Below are positions 1 through 6,316 of a stretch of 8,997 bases of DNA, in pieces. This DNA is from JAUILA01 sp964563925 (GTDB taxonomy: Bacteria; Bacteroidota; Bacteroidia; Cytophagales; Cyclobacteriaceae), in the NCBI GenBank assembly GCA_964563925.1, contig CAZLZD010000095.1, positions 1 through 8,997 of the forward strand. Reading direction: 5' to 3'. The number at the start of each line of letters is the position of its first letter. Position 1 is the stretch's first letter. Under the pieces are notes generated by a model that did not search any database, was not told the origin of the DNA, and saw only the letters and a list, made by a program, of their open reading frames with translations. The position numbers were made by a program, and so were the translations under genes.

Positions 1-390
1 GATATCAACGGCTTTTTCATGGATTTCTTCAGAGCTCATCTCTTCCCCGCGGTTCTCCAGCGCCACCTTGCTCATTCCGGCCAGGTAAAGCCCAAGCAAA
101 TCAGGATTGTCATCAGTCAGGGCCATAGCTTCACTCCCGATATCAAACGTATAATCCGGGGTCCCCGTCATCCATTTCATGATGAACTGGTTCGAGATCA
201 TCCGTTTAATATCATCCCCGTCCGCCGGATTCCCGAAAAGATAATTGGCACACAAGAGGACATTATCTTCCTGGGCGGCATAGTCCGCCTTTTTTTTGAA
301 TTTGTAATCGGCCAGTTCCTTAAAATCCTGGCCCGTACAGACCGTTGCCGAAATGAATGTAATAATTAACGCAGCCAGAAAGTATTTCAT
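1..390 (-). CDS. Secreted protein of unknown function (5' part, runs off left edge)
   Basis: The minus strand is open from an ATG at 388-390 to the window edge and gives 130 residues without a stop, so the C-terminus is missing. Residues 1-20 form a signal peptide: MK start, hydrophobic core FLAALIITFISA, then a likely signal peptidase I site before Gln21, a common form in Bacteroidota. A Cys at residue 18 (TVC) does not fit a normal lipobox, so a lipoprotein is less likely. The mature part is polar and soluble. It has a Lys-rich stretch (KFKKK, 30-34), a Cys in LLCANYLFGNP (45-55), a Trp/Met patch (MKWMTGTPDYTF, 71-82) and an acidic end. The spacing resembles small helical Bacteroidota hypothetical proteins, but I do not recognise a named family. 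It lies 167 bp downstream of the peptidase reading frames on the same strand and probably has its own promoter there. The gene is convincing; no function is assigned. Confidence 0.8.
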   Translation of the reverse strand, partial: MKYFLAALIITFISATVCTGQDFKELADYKFKKKADYAAQEDNVLLCANYLFGNPADGDDIKRMISNQFIMKWMTGTPDYTFDIGSEAMALTDDNPDLLGLYLAGMSKVALENRGEEMSSEEIHEKAVDI

Positions 391-557
391 AGTACAAAAA
401 GTTAGGTAAAGAGATTATTTGTATGTTAATAACTTCAATATAGGAAAAATCAGTATACCTGTGCAGGATGTTTTTGGTCTCGCCAATTTCTGAAGGTTTA
501 GCACCAAGAAATTCCGGCTTCAACGTCCGGCTTTACTTCCTTATACTTTGAGCGTAC
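391..557. other. Intergenic region upstream of the secreted-protein gene
   Basis: This 167-bp AT-rich stretch lies between the ATG of the left-edge secreted protein and the stop of the upstream reading frame. It should contain the secreted protein's promoter and leader. No exact TAnnTTTG box is present; the nearest minus-strand string is TAACTTTTTG (394-403). CCGGC occurs twice close together (517-538), without a convincing hairpin. No small gene is supported here. Confidence 0.35.
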
Positions 558-971
558 TCACCGGCCAATAAACGGGTTGTAGTCATCGTTCATCACCCGG
601 TCGCTGGTGATCACATCCCAGTATCTCCCTGTAACCCGTGAAACCATTCGCATAAATTGCATGACCTGCCCGGTAATATCCCCCTCCTGACTGGCCAGCT
701 CAAAATGAACAACCGGGATTACCGGGTCGTCTACAAAAAATTCTCCCAGCAACTCACTCCATGAAGCCGCTGCTTCATATCCGTAACGGCTGTATAACGA
801 ATACGTTCGCTGCTGGAAAAAGGGTCGGTCAAGGTCGTATCCCCATTCGCCCTGGTCCTTTCGGCGGATCAATTGTTTTCTTACCTCTTCATAGTCCTTC
901 TCCTCCATCGCACGTACCAGGCTTCGGTCGTTTTGGCTTATTTGATCAAGGGTACGCTGTATCCCGTGCAT
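558..971 (-). CDS. Probable displaced C-terminal part of the S41 peptidase (or small overlapping gene)
   Basis: This 137-residue frame starts at an ATG (MHGIQRTLDQ) lying 26 bp inside the end of the S41 peptidase frame and one frame away. The sequence is protein-like: a charged helical stretch (residues 16-40), an aromatic segment (FFQQRTYSLYSRYGYEAAASW, in two parts around 51-71), a hydrophobic strand (DPVIPVVHFEL, 82-92), and a C-terminus ending NPFIGR. The open frame continues upstream of this ATG, but there it only reads the wrong frame of the peptidase. Dropping one base from the five-T run at 983-987 would join the peptidase directly into this frame through GRKILLEMHG, giving one protein of about 641 residues. 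I infer that this is the natural C-terminus of the peptidase separated by a frameshift or a sequencing error. The alternative is a translationally coupled downstream gene. No family is recognised for this part. Confidence 0.55.
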   Translation of the reverse strand: MHGIQRTLDQISQNDRSLVRAMEEKDYEEVRKQLIRRKDQGEWGYDLDRPFFQQRTYSLYSRYGYEAAASWSELLGEFFVDDPVIPVVHFELASQEGDITGQVMQFMRMVSRVTGRYWDVITSDRVMNDDYNPFIGR

Positions 972-2484
972 TTCCAGGAGAATTTTTCCGGCCGTAGAAT
1001 CTGTCTGATGTATGGCTTTGCCAGGCATTCTGACTCCACCGCAACGGTGCTTTGAACAGCCCGTCAACCGCCACGGTCCATGTCCCGCCTTCATTGGCAA
1101 CTGTAAGATTTCTCAGATGGGAGAATGTGTAGCAGCCCTCCGTGAGCGTAGAGGAATGCATCCCCTCCGGCACCTTATCGTACAGATTCATCGCAAGAAC
1201 TGTGTCGAGCACAGGATCGTATAGGTAGGACTCCCGGCCTGCACTTGCGGTCACCGGGATATGGGGAAAAATCCCCTTTCGTGGATCGCTGGAATAGGAA
1301 TGCAGGGAATATAGGCTGGGCAGCAATAAGGTGATGCCAGAATGAGGCAGCGTGAAAAAGGTAGGGTCCGAGGTTGTATTCGGGGCATCCATCGTTGGCT
1401 CCCCGACGAGAATAGCCTTTGTGCGCCGTTCCATGTCGGAGGCGAAACTCACCGCCGCAGAACCGGTACCTCCATCAGTTAAAACAAACAATTTCCCATA
1501 TTGGTTTACCAGCGTATCCTGGCTCAGCCGGGCCAGGAATGTTGCATGGGTCTTGGAGTCCCCGCCCGGGTTTCCCCTGACATCCACCACCAGACGGTCT
1601 GGCTTTTCCTGTTCAATCGACCTGAATACATTCTCCCAGAAAGATTCAACATCTCCCTGCGAGACACACATGGAATAACGCACGTATAGCGTTTGTGAGT
1701 TTTCAAGATATTCCATGCGGTAATTCTGTCCGGCCCCTTTTTTCCACAATGGCCACGTCTCCTCCCCGGACAGTGATGAGAGCCGCAGGTAATCCGACAG
1801 TGCATTAATCTCCTCATAGGGCATCGAATTGAAATTCAATGTCACTGTATCCCCATCCTGGATCAGTGTAAGGGCAATCGTTTCAGGATCTGAAATAATA
1901 TCCTGGCTGACCAGGGCATGTGCTGTCCGCATCCAGGAACGAATAAACCAAGCCTTACCCGATTCGTTCGGGGCATTGGCAAATACCTGCATACGGTCAA
2001 ATGCCTCCTGGCCTGAGGAGTTTCCAATCCGGAGAACCCTGGCTCCCAGCCATTTCTCATTGACTTTTCCCGAGGTCAGGTAAAAAGATCCGCCCACCCA
2101 TTCCAGGTAGTATGGAAAGACTGTTGTAAGCAAGTCATTCCGGTTGTACACCATGGTATGAGGATCCCTGAATGCAGAGACCGTCCGGATAACCCGCAGG
2201 CTGAATTCCTCCGGAGCCAGTGCCTCAATGGATACTTCCTCTTTTAATCCATCCAGGGAATTATGAAAGTCAATTCTGCCAGGAAGGGCCTCGTAGCCTC
2301 CGAATTCATTCCGGAACAGATAGTCCAGCCGCTTCAGATCCTCAAGCTGTTGTTCCTGAAGGGTGAGAAAATTTCCACGAATCTTGCTGATGGCACGGTC
2401 GGCCAGCACAGGCAGTAGAATACAAAGGATTAAAATAACAAGGACAAGGAGCAGTCGCCTTATCCACCTGAACAAAGTCTTCAT
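946..2484 (-). CDS. Membrane-anchored S41 family serine peptidase
   Basis: The 512-residue product has a basic N-terminus and one long hydrophobic segment (residues 10-28), an uncleaved anchor or signal peptide placing the rest outside the cytoplasm. An N-terminal helical domain contains FRDPHT (105-110), which matches the conserved D-x-H-T of tricorn-type S41 enzymes, so His109 is a likely catalytic base. The peptidase core has VVDVRGNPGG (299-308) and the nucleophile region TDGGTGSAAVSFA with Ser342. This is followed by ILVGEPT (358-364), where CtpA-type enzymes instead carry their catalytic lysine motif. A tail of the kind ending YLYDPVLDTVLAM closes the core near residue 432. A small beta-type domain follows (450-500), ending abruptly at GRKNSPGN. 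The last dozen residues look out of frame, and the frame at 558-971 reads better as the continuation. The usual role of this class is degradation of extracytoplasmic peptides; the substrate is unknown. It lies 82 bp downstream of the methyltransferase on the same strand. Confidence 0.85.
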   Translation of the reverse strand: MKTLFRWIRRLLLVLVILILCILLPVLADRAISKIRGNFLTLQEQQLEDLKRLDYLFRNEFGGYEALPGRIDFHNSLDGLKEEVSIEALAPEEFSLRVIRTVSAFRDPHTMVYNRNDLLTTVFPYYLEWVGGSFYLTSGKVNEKWLGARVLRIGNSSGQEAFDRMQVFANAPNESGKAWFIRSWMRTAHALVSQDIISDPETIALTLIQDGDTVTLNFNSMPYEEINALSDYLRLSSLSGEETWPLWKKGAGQNYRMEYLENSQTLYVRYSMCVSQGDVESFWENVFRSIEQEKPDRLVVDVRGNPGGDSKTHATFLARLSQDTLVNQYGKLFVLTDGGTGSAAVSFASDMERRTKAILVGEPTMDAPNTTSDPTFFTLPHSGITLLLPSLYSLHSYSSDPRKGIFPHIPVTASAGRESYLYDPVLDTVLAMNLYDKVPEGMHSSTLTEGCYTFSHLRNLTVANEGGTWTVAVDGLFKAPLRWSQNAWQSHTSDRFYGRKNSPGNARDTAYP

Positions 2485-2513
2485 TCTTACTATTGGTTGA
2501 TTAAGCTAAAGAC

Positions 2514-2528
2514 TCCTGATAATCAGGA
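2514..2528. repeat. 15-bp palindrome between methyltransferase and peptidase genes
   Basis: TCCTGAT-A-ATCAGGA is a perfect 7-bp inverted repeat around a single A, in the 82-bp gap downstream of the methyltransferase stop and 30-44 bp upstream of the peptidase start. A second pair, GACTCC (2511-2516) and GGAGTC (2559-2564), could form a larger stem around it. With a one-base centre it is better suited to a dimeric DNA-binding site than to an RNA hairpin, though the larger stem could act as a weak terminator for the methyltransferase. Role unproven. Confidence 0.4.
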
Positions 2529-2566
2529 TGGTGGCATCGCATAGCAATTTTTTTCAGTGGAGTCCT

Positions 2567-3472
2567 TCAGACTTTCTCAAAAACCAGGCGGTAATGGTCC
2601 ATGATTTCCTTCTCAAAGCAGACCCGGTTGGGGCTCACGCGGAATACCTCCATCTGATGACGGAATTCCTTATCGGTAAAAAGCCGCGGCACCAGAGAGA
2701 GGTACAGCCAGTATTTGCGGAAACTGAACTTCCTGAATTTCTTTCTCCATTGTCCGATAGTTTCAATGTAATCAAGCCGGCCGCTGCTTTTGGAGATCAG
2801 CTTGAACTTTGGCTCGGCATTCCTGATTACCATTTCCGGTCCGTATGGAAGCCATGAACCCGGAAATTCTTCCACCATCAGAGCCAGCACATGGGCTGCC
2901 GATCCCCGCTCGGCTTTCAGATCCAGCTGGTCAAAGTCGATCATGTTTTTGCTGAACGTCATGGTCTGCATGTAAAAGCGGCCACCTTGCGGGAGTAAGT
3001 CATAGACGGTGTCAAAAAAATCCCGGTATACCTTCTCCTGGTTGCCAGCCTTCCATTCTTCGACCGAACAGAAATGCTCAAGTCCGCCGATGCAGGTCAC
3101 TGCATCAAACGTTCCGAAATCATCCGGTTTCACATACCGGCAATCCTGCACCCTCACATCAAAGCCGTTCTTCCGGCATGCCCTCGCCTGTCCTTCCGAC
3201 AAGGTAAGCCCGATAGCCTCAGCCCCCCGCTCCTTAACAATATAATTCAGGAAAGGCGCCCATCCGCACGCCATATCAAGCACCCGGCTGCCTTTTCCGA
3301 TACGGAGGCTGTCGGCAATGAAGGTATGCTTGGCCTTCTGTGCCTCCTCGAGAGACATGCTGAAATCCCCGTCGTATTTAGCCCCGCTGTAATCGCCGGT
3401 CTCACCAATGCTCAGACGAAATATCTCATCGATCGTGGTGTAGGTAAAATCAAGTTCGCGCTGGTCTGCCAA
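2567..3472 (-). CDS. Cyclopropane-synthase-like SAM-dependent methyltransferase
   Basis: The 301-residue protein is a class I Rossmann-fold methyltransferase of the CFA/mycolic acid cyclopropane synthase type. YSGAKYDG (28-35) and MSLEEAQKAK (39-48) are the entry motif of that family. VLDMACGWAPF (64-74) is the SAM-binding loop, IGLTLSEGQ (87-95) the second motif, and IGGLEHF (128-134) keeps the acidic-His signature with Glu132. RFYMQTMTF (165-173) carries Gln where E. coli Cfa has a His. YIETIGQWRKKF (235-246) resembles the late Tyr/Trp motif. The length fits the mycolic-synthase branch better than the roughly 380-residue E. coli Cfa. The substrate could be an unsaturated acyl chain or another lipid or small molecule. 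The start is TTG: no in-frame ATG or GTG exists between the upstream TGA and the family's first motif, and the next Met (39) would cut that motif. It is downstream of the WYL regulator on the same strand, after 103 bp. Confidence 0.85.
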   Translation of the reverse strand: MADQRELDFTYTTIDEIFRLSIGETGDYSGAKYDGDFSMSLEEAQKAKHTFIADSLRIGKGSRVLDMACGWAPFLNYIVKERGAEAIGLTLSEGQARACRKNGFDVRVQDCRYVKPDDFGTFDAVTCIGGLEHFCSVEEWKAGNQEKVYRDFFDTVYDLLPQGGRFYMQTMTFSKNMIDFDQLDLKAERGSAAHVLALMVEEFPGSWLPYGPEMVIRNAEPKFKLISKSSGRLDYIETIGQWRKKFRKFSFRKYWLYLSLVPRLFTDKEFRHQMEVFRVSPNRVCFEKEIMDHYRLVFEKV

Positions 3473-3517
3473 GGTAGTCGGGTTAGTGAATAATGTTCAT
3501 ATTAGTCATAAATAAAC

Positions 3518-3525
3518 TGACAACA
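3518..3525 (+). promoter_or_regulatory. Half-site matching the WYL/DinB operator, upstream of the methyltransferase
   Basis: TGACAACA occurs 46-53 bp upstream of the TTG start of the methyltransferase. The same eight bases form one arm of the palindrome at 4572-4587 when that site is read on the minus strand. The opposite arm is not conserved here, so this is a half-site at best. An eight-base match could occur by chance. Confidence 0.25.
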
Positions 3526-3532
3526 AAGCGAC

Positions 3533-3552
3533 GTACCGAATGTAAACGGTAC
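3533..3552 (-). terminator. Hairpin downstream of the WYL regulator gene
   Basis: GTACCG (3533-3538) and CGGTAC (3547-3552) form a perfect 6-bp stem with an 8-base loop, starting 24 bases past the regulator's stop codon on the minus strand. No clean T-run follows (the minus strand continues GTCGCTTTGTTG), so termination would be weak. The repeat could instead be a binding site ahead of the methyltransferase gene. Confidence 0.35.
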
Positions 3553-3575
3553 AGTGGTCCTCTAAACCCGCCAGT

Positions 3576-4529
3576 CTACACGTTGATATTCCTGATAATT
3601 TCCTTCACCCGTTCTTTCAATTGCAAGGGCTCCAGTATTTCAGCGTAATCGGCAAACATCAGATACCATCTTGGAAATCCATTTTCCAGGTCCAGCGTTT
3701 CAAAGTGCATCTCCAGGCGATCGCCACGGTCCTTTTCAGCAACAAATCCATAATACTTTCGCCCGGTACGGATATAACGCGCAATGCTTTTGTCCACCAT
3801 AATTCGCACCGTGGTGGAGCCGGTCACATCCTTCGGGCTCTTTCGATGTTCGGAAAGCGAGCCATGAACCCGCTTAAATTCCTGATCCGACCGCGCGATT
3901 GCATGCAGACGGTCAGTGCGGAACTGCCGGTAATCATCACGCAGGTGGCACCAGGCATACACGTACCAGAAGCCGCTTTCGTGAAATAATCCTACCGGTT
4001 CAATCATCCTGTCATTCACATGTTCCTTGCCATACCCCTGGTACCGGATCTTCACCTGTCTATGTGTGGCAATACTGTCAAAAAGGATTTCCATCGCATC
4101 GGGGATAGAATCATTGAATGGAGAATACGCCGATTCCACACTGATATTGGTCTCCAGGGTTTCCAGCCAATCCTTTTCACGGCCACGCAATACCGAACGT
4201 ATCTTTGTCATTGCCGACGCATGGTGCTTACCCAGGTTACGGTCGGTGAGACGTTGGGTTAGTTTTTCTGCCGCGATGAAACTGGAGGCCTCCTCCCGGG
4301 TAAAGGTGACCGGGGGCAACCTGTATCCGTCATAGATCGAGTATCCGATGCCTGCCTCCCCCCTGACCGGGACGCCGGCCTTTTCCAGGGTGCGAATATC
4401 CCGGTAAATCGTACGCAAGGTTACCCCGAAATACTCCGACAGGTCCTGTGCCCTTACTATACGGCGCGACTGTAGCCGGATCAGGATGGCCACAATCCGT
4501 TCAAAGCGCCTGAAGGTAGATTCCGCCAT
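3576..4529 (-). CDS. YafY-like HTH/WYL-domain transcriptional regulator
   Basis: The 317-residue protein has an N-terminal winged helix-turn-helix (residues 5-60) with the recognition region YFGVTLRTIYRDIRTLEKAGVPV split over 33-55, the DeoR/HTH_11 pattern of YafY-type regulators. A linker leads to a WYL domain, with IEPVGLFHESGFWYVYAWC (176-194) carrying the Trp-Tyr signature as WYV, then RQFRTDRL (201-208). A C-terminal WCX-type extension runs from about 236 to the end. WYL domains bind small ligands or nucleic acids and tune DNA binding. The start chosen is the ATG of MAEST. An in-frame ATG 29 codons upstream would run through the operator palindrome and into the DinB leader, and its extra residues (MFYSKNRL...) are not family-like. 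It is divergent from the DinB-like gene, a common pairing in Bacteroidota, and is probably autoregulated through the 4572-4587 palindrome. Confidence 0.92.
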   Translation of the reverse strand: MAESTFRRFERIVAILIRLQSRRIVRAQDLSEYFGVTLRTIYRDIRTLEKAGVPVRGEAGIGYSIYDGYRLPPVTFTREEASSFIAAEKLTQRLTDRNLGKHHASAMTKIRSVLRGREKDWLETLETNISVESAYSPFNDSIPDAMEILFDSIATHRQVKIRYQGYGKEHVNDRMIEPVGLFHESGFWYVYAWCHLRDDYRQFRTDRLHAIARSDQEFKRVHGSLSEHRKSPKDVTGSTTVRIMVDKSIARYIRTGRKYYGFVAEKDRGDRLEMHFETLDLENGFPRWYLMFADYAEILEPLQLKERVKEIIRNINV

Positions 4530-4544
4530 GAATGTTTTTTCCTG

Positions 4545-4578
4545 CAAAATAGAAAAAAAGCCGAATACTGCTGACAAA
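4545..4578 (-). promoter_or_regulatory. Possible Bacteroidota-type promoter of the WYL regulator
   Basis: On the minus strand TTTG (4575-4578) could be the -33 box and TATTTTG (4545-4551) the -7 box. The latter is one base short of the consensus TAnnTTTG. The 23-base spacing is at the long end. Transcription would begin about 10 bases before the ATG at 4529. The -33 box lies inside the palindrome at 4572-4587, which would suit autorepression. Confidence 0.28.
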
Positions 4579-4587
4579 CTGTTGTCA
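4572..4587. promoter_or_regulatory. Candidate operator of the WYL regulator
   Basis: TGACAA-ACTG-TTGTCA is a perfect 6-bp inverted repeat with a 4-base centre, in the 98-bp region between the divergent WYL regulator and DinB-like genes. It is 43 bp from the regulator's ATG and 40 bp from the DinB ATG, well placed to control both promoters. The 10-bp spacing between equivalent bases suits a dimeric HTH protein. Assignment to this regulator is an inference from position and symmetry. Confidence 0.55.
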
Positions 4588-4627
4588 CTACCCAAGCGGT
4601 TCTTTGAATAAAACAAAACAAATAATC

Positions 4628-5116
4628 ATGAATCAAACCATTCAAAACACCCCTGAAGTAATTTCCTCCAAAGAGCTGCTGCTTCACTGGATCGGACACC
4701 GTAACCTTACCCGCCGGGTACTGGATGCTTTTCCCGAAAAGGAGCTCTTCACTTTTTCCATTGGCGGCATGCGGACGTTTGGCCAGCTGATGGTCGAACT
4801 GTTCAGCATCGCCGGCCCCGGGATCAATGAGATTGTCACCGGTAAATCCGTCCCGTTTGATGAATCATTTGATCACAGGAACAGCAAACAGGTATTGCTT
4901 GAAAAGTGGGATATGGAAACGGAGTTTATCCGGTCAAACTGGATGAAAATACCGGACGAACGATTTACGGAAAACCTGACACTGTTTGGCCAGTATTCAG
5001 GTATGGTGATTAGCCAGATCTTCTATTTCATAGATAATGAGATTCATCATCGCGCTCAGGGATATGTGTACCTGCGGGCCCTTGGCATTGAGCCGCCGTT
5101 GTTTTACGAACGCTGA
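4628..5116 (+). CDS. DinB/YfiT-like family protein
   Basis: The 162-residue protein has the length and helical pattern of DinB-like four-helix bundles, usually metal-binding enzymes such as thiol transferases or hydrolases. The C-terminal signature NEIHHRAQGYVYLRALGIEPP (137-157, His140 and His141) is clear. The N-terminal helix FGQLMVELFSIAG (51-63) has Glu57 where many relatives have a metal-binding His, and Asp136 sits where another His is often found. Metal binding may therefore be altered or lost. The start is the ATG 12 bases after the AAACAAAACAAA leader. An upstream in-frame TTG (4604) adds eight non-family residues and is rejected. It is divergent from the WYL regulator and probably controlled by the palindrome at 4572-4587. 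The reaction is unknown. Despite the family name there is no sign here of a DNA-damage role. Confidence 0.88.
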   Translation: MNQTIQNTPEVISSKELLLHWIGHRNLTRRVLDAFPEKELFTFSIGGMRTFGQLMVELFSIAGPGINEIVTGKSVPFDESFDHRNSKQVLLEKWDMETEFIRSNWMKIPDERFTENLTLFGQYSGMVISQIFYFIDNEIHHRAQGYVYLRALGIEPPLFYER

Positions 5117-5146
5117 TGAGTAACGAATTAAGATTACACTGATCAT

Positions 5147-5186
5147 TAATCCGTCCACCTTCCTTTTACGAAAGATGGACGGATTA
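5147..5186. terminator. Shared hairpin terminator between convergent genes
   Basis: TAATCCGTCCA (5147-5157) pairs perfectly with TGGACGGATTA (5176-5186). After a C/A mismatch, CTT (5159-5161) pairs with AAG (5172-5174), closing a 10-base loop. It lies between the DinB stop at 5116 and the acyltransferase stop at 5192, so it can serve both strands. Flanking T-runs are short, but stem strength and location make a bidirectional terminator the best reading. Confidence 0.75.
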
Positions 5187-5191
5187 TTAAA

Positions 5192-6316
5192 CTACACAGG
5201 CTGGCGGGAATCACCACGCAACGTATGCATGTTACCGGCGTTTGCGGCGAGACTGTCTGTGGAGTGGCCTTTCAGAGGTTTCAGTCCGAATAACACGCTG
5301 ATATATGGAATTCGCCGGATCACCTCAAAGGCGGCAAAGCAACCGGCAAAGGTGAACAGGACAAGCAATACATATTTCAGCATAGCGGGCATTGCGATTG
5401 GAAACAACCACACCGATCCCAGGTTCAGAAAGATCATGTGCAGTATATACACCGGGTAGGCGGCCTGGCTCAGGTAATTAAGTACCGGTCCAGGCTTTTG
5501 CAACCAGGTATAACCAATTCCGAAAATAGAGAATATCCACAGGCTGGATTCGATTGACATCAGGTAATCAGGCGCTTTGAAATCAAACAGGAAGTAGCGA
5601 ACCGACCAGCTGGCAAGTGCCAGAACGAGCAGTACAAACTTGTACGTTGCCACATTCTCCCAGAACCCTGAACCTGCCCACACAACCACAAACCCGGTCA
5701 GAAAAGCGACCAGACCAATAATAAAGCCATGCCCGGTCAGGGCATAGGTTTCGAATGATTCCGGGGCAACCAAAACCGCTTCCAGCACAAAGGGTATCAT
5801 TAACAGCACGAGCACTATTGGTTTCTTTGCCAATTCCGCGGCCCGGCGGGCAAATCGACCGCTGGATTTATTTTTCAGTAGAAAGAACAGCGGTACCAGG
5901 ATAAGCACATATAAAAATATATTCCCCAGGAACCACAAGTGGGCCGGATGGAAAATATACCTGAACTCCTGGTGATAGTAACCCTGCCAGATCGCCATTT
6001 GCAAGGGTACGATCACAGCCATCCCAAAAAGGAAGGGCAGTAAAATTCTCCTGGCACGTTCACCAATAAGCTGCTTCCAGTTCCTGCGCCGGATCGCAAA
6101 CCAGACACCCATCCCTGATACAAAAAACAGCAGGGGGATCCTCCAGATATTCAACATGGAGAGTGGAACCCAGAGCGATTCCATAGGTTCATCATTCTGA
6201 ACAAAGGCCAGGAAGACCCCCCATGGCTGGAAACCTATACCGGTGTGATAAAAAATAAGTAGTCCGATCGCAATCACGCGTAACCAATCGATGTCATATC
6301 GTCTCAGCGGCTTCAT
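5192..6316 (-). CDS. Integral-membrane acyltransferase, family 3 (OafA/OpgC-like)
   Basis: The 374-residue protein is mostly hydrophobic, with about ten membrane segments (near 12-30, 57-75, 88-110, 127-147, 166-184, 192-213, 226-243, 255-273, 287-305 and 311-331). It opens with DIDWLRVIAIGLLIFYHTG (8-26), where His24 and the DWLR segment match the conserved start of acyltransferase-3 proteins. RARRILLPFLFG (87-98) supplies the second conserved basic motif, and YPVYILHM (287-294) with His293 the late one. Such enzymes move acetyl, succinyl or other acyl groups across the cytoplasmic membrane onto glycans, lipids or secondary metabolites. The DWLR form resembles the OpgC-type branch, but the substrate cannot be read from sequence. 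Its ATG overlaps the stop of the ankyrin lipoprotein gene by four bases (6313-6316), implying translational coupling. The C-terminal 30 residues are polar and probably cytoplasmic. Confidence 0.92.
   Translation of the reverse strand: MKPLRRYDIDWLRVIAIGLLIFYHTGIGFQPWGVFLAFVQNDEPMESLWVPLSMLNIWRIPLLFFVSGMGVWFAIRRRNWKQLIGERARRILLPFLFGMAVIVPLQMAIWQGYYHQEFRYIFHPAHLWFLGNIFLYVLILVPLFFLLKNKSSGRFARRAAELAKKPIVLVLLMIPFVLEAVLVAPESFETYALTGHGFIIGLVAFLTGFVVVWAGSGFWENVATYKFVLLVLALASWSVRYFLFDFKAPDYLMSIESSLWIFSIFGIGYTWLQKPGPVLNYLSQAAYPVYILHMIFLNLGSVWLFPIAMPAMLKYVLLVLFTFAGCFAAFEVIRRIPYISVLFGLKPLKGHSTDSLAANAGNMHTLRGDSRQPV

Noticed and set aside
320..523. Minus-strand 67-residue frame overlapping the start of the secreted-protein gene
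   Set aside because: It overlaps a better-supported gene in another frame, and its sequence shows no domain or signal.
517..538. Two nearby CCGGC copies as a terminator stem
   Set aside because: They are in direct rather than inverted orientation, and only a 4-bp CCGG self-pair could form.
1352..1678. Plus-strand frames of 62-108 residues inside the S41 peptidase gene
   Set aside because: They are antisense shadows of a gene with clear S41 motifs.
3621..4335. Several plus-strand frames inside the WYL regulator gene
   Set aside because: They are antisense to a well-recognised regulator and read as low-complexity His/Arg/Pro-rich sequence.
4530..4616. Upstream in-frame ATG extending the WYL regulator by 29 residues
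   Set aside because: The extension would cross the palindrome and the DinB leader, and is not family-like. The ATG at 4529 gives the usual N-terminus.
3576..5116. WYL regulator as the marker of an anti-phage defence island
   Set aside because: WYL proteins do occur in defence loci, but no nuclease, helicase, toxin or CRISPR element is present, and the DinB pairing is the usual housekeeping-type context.
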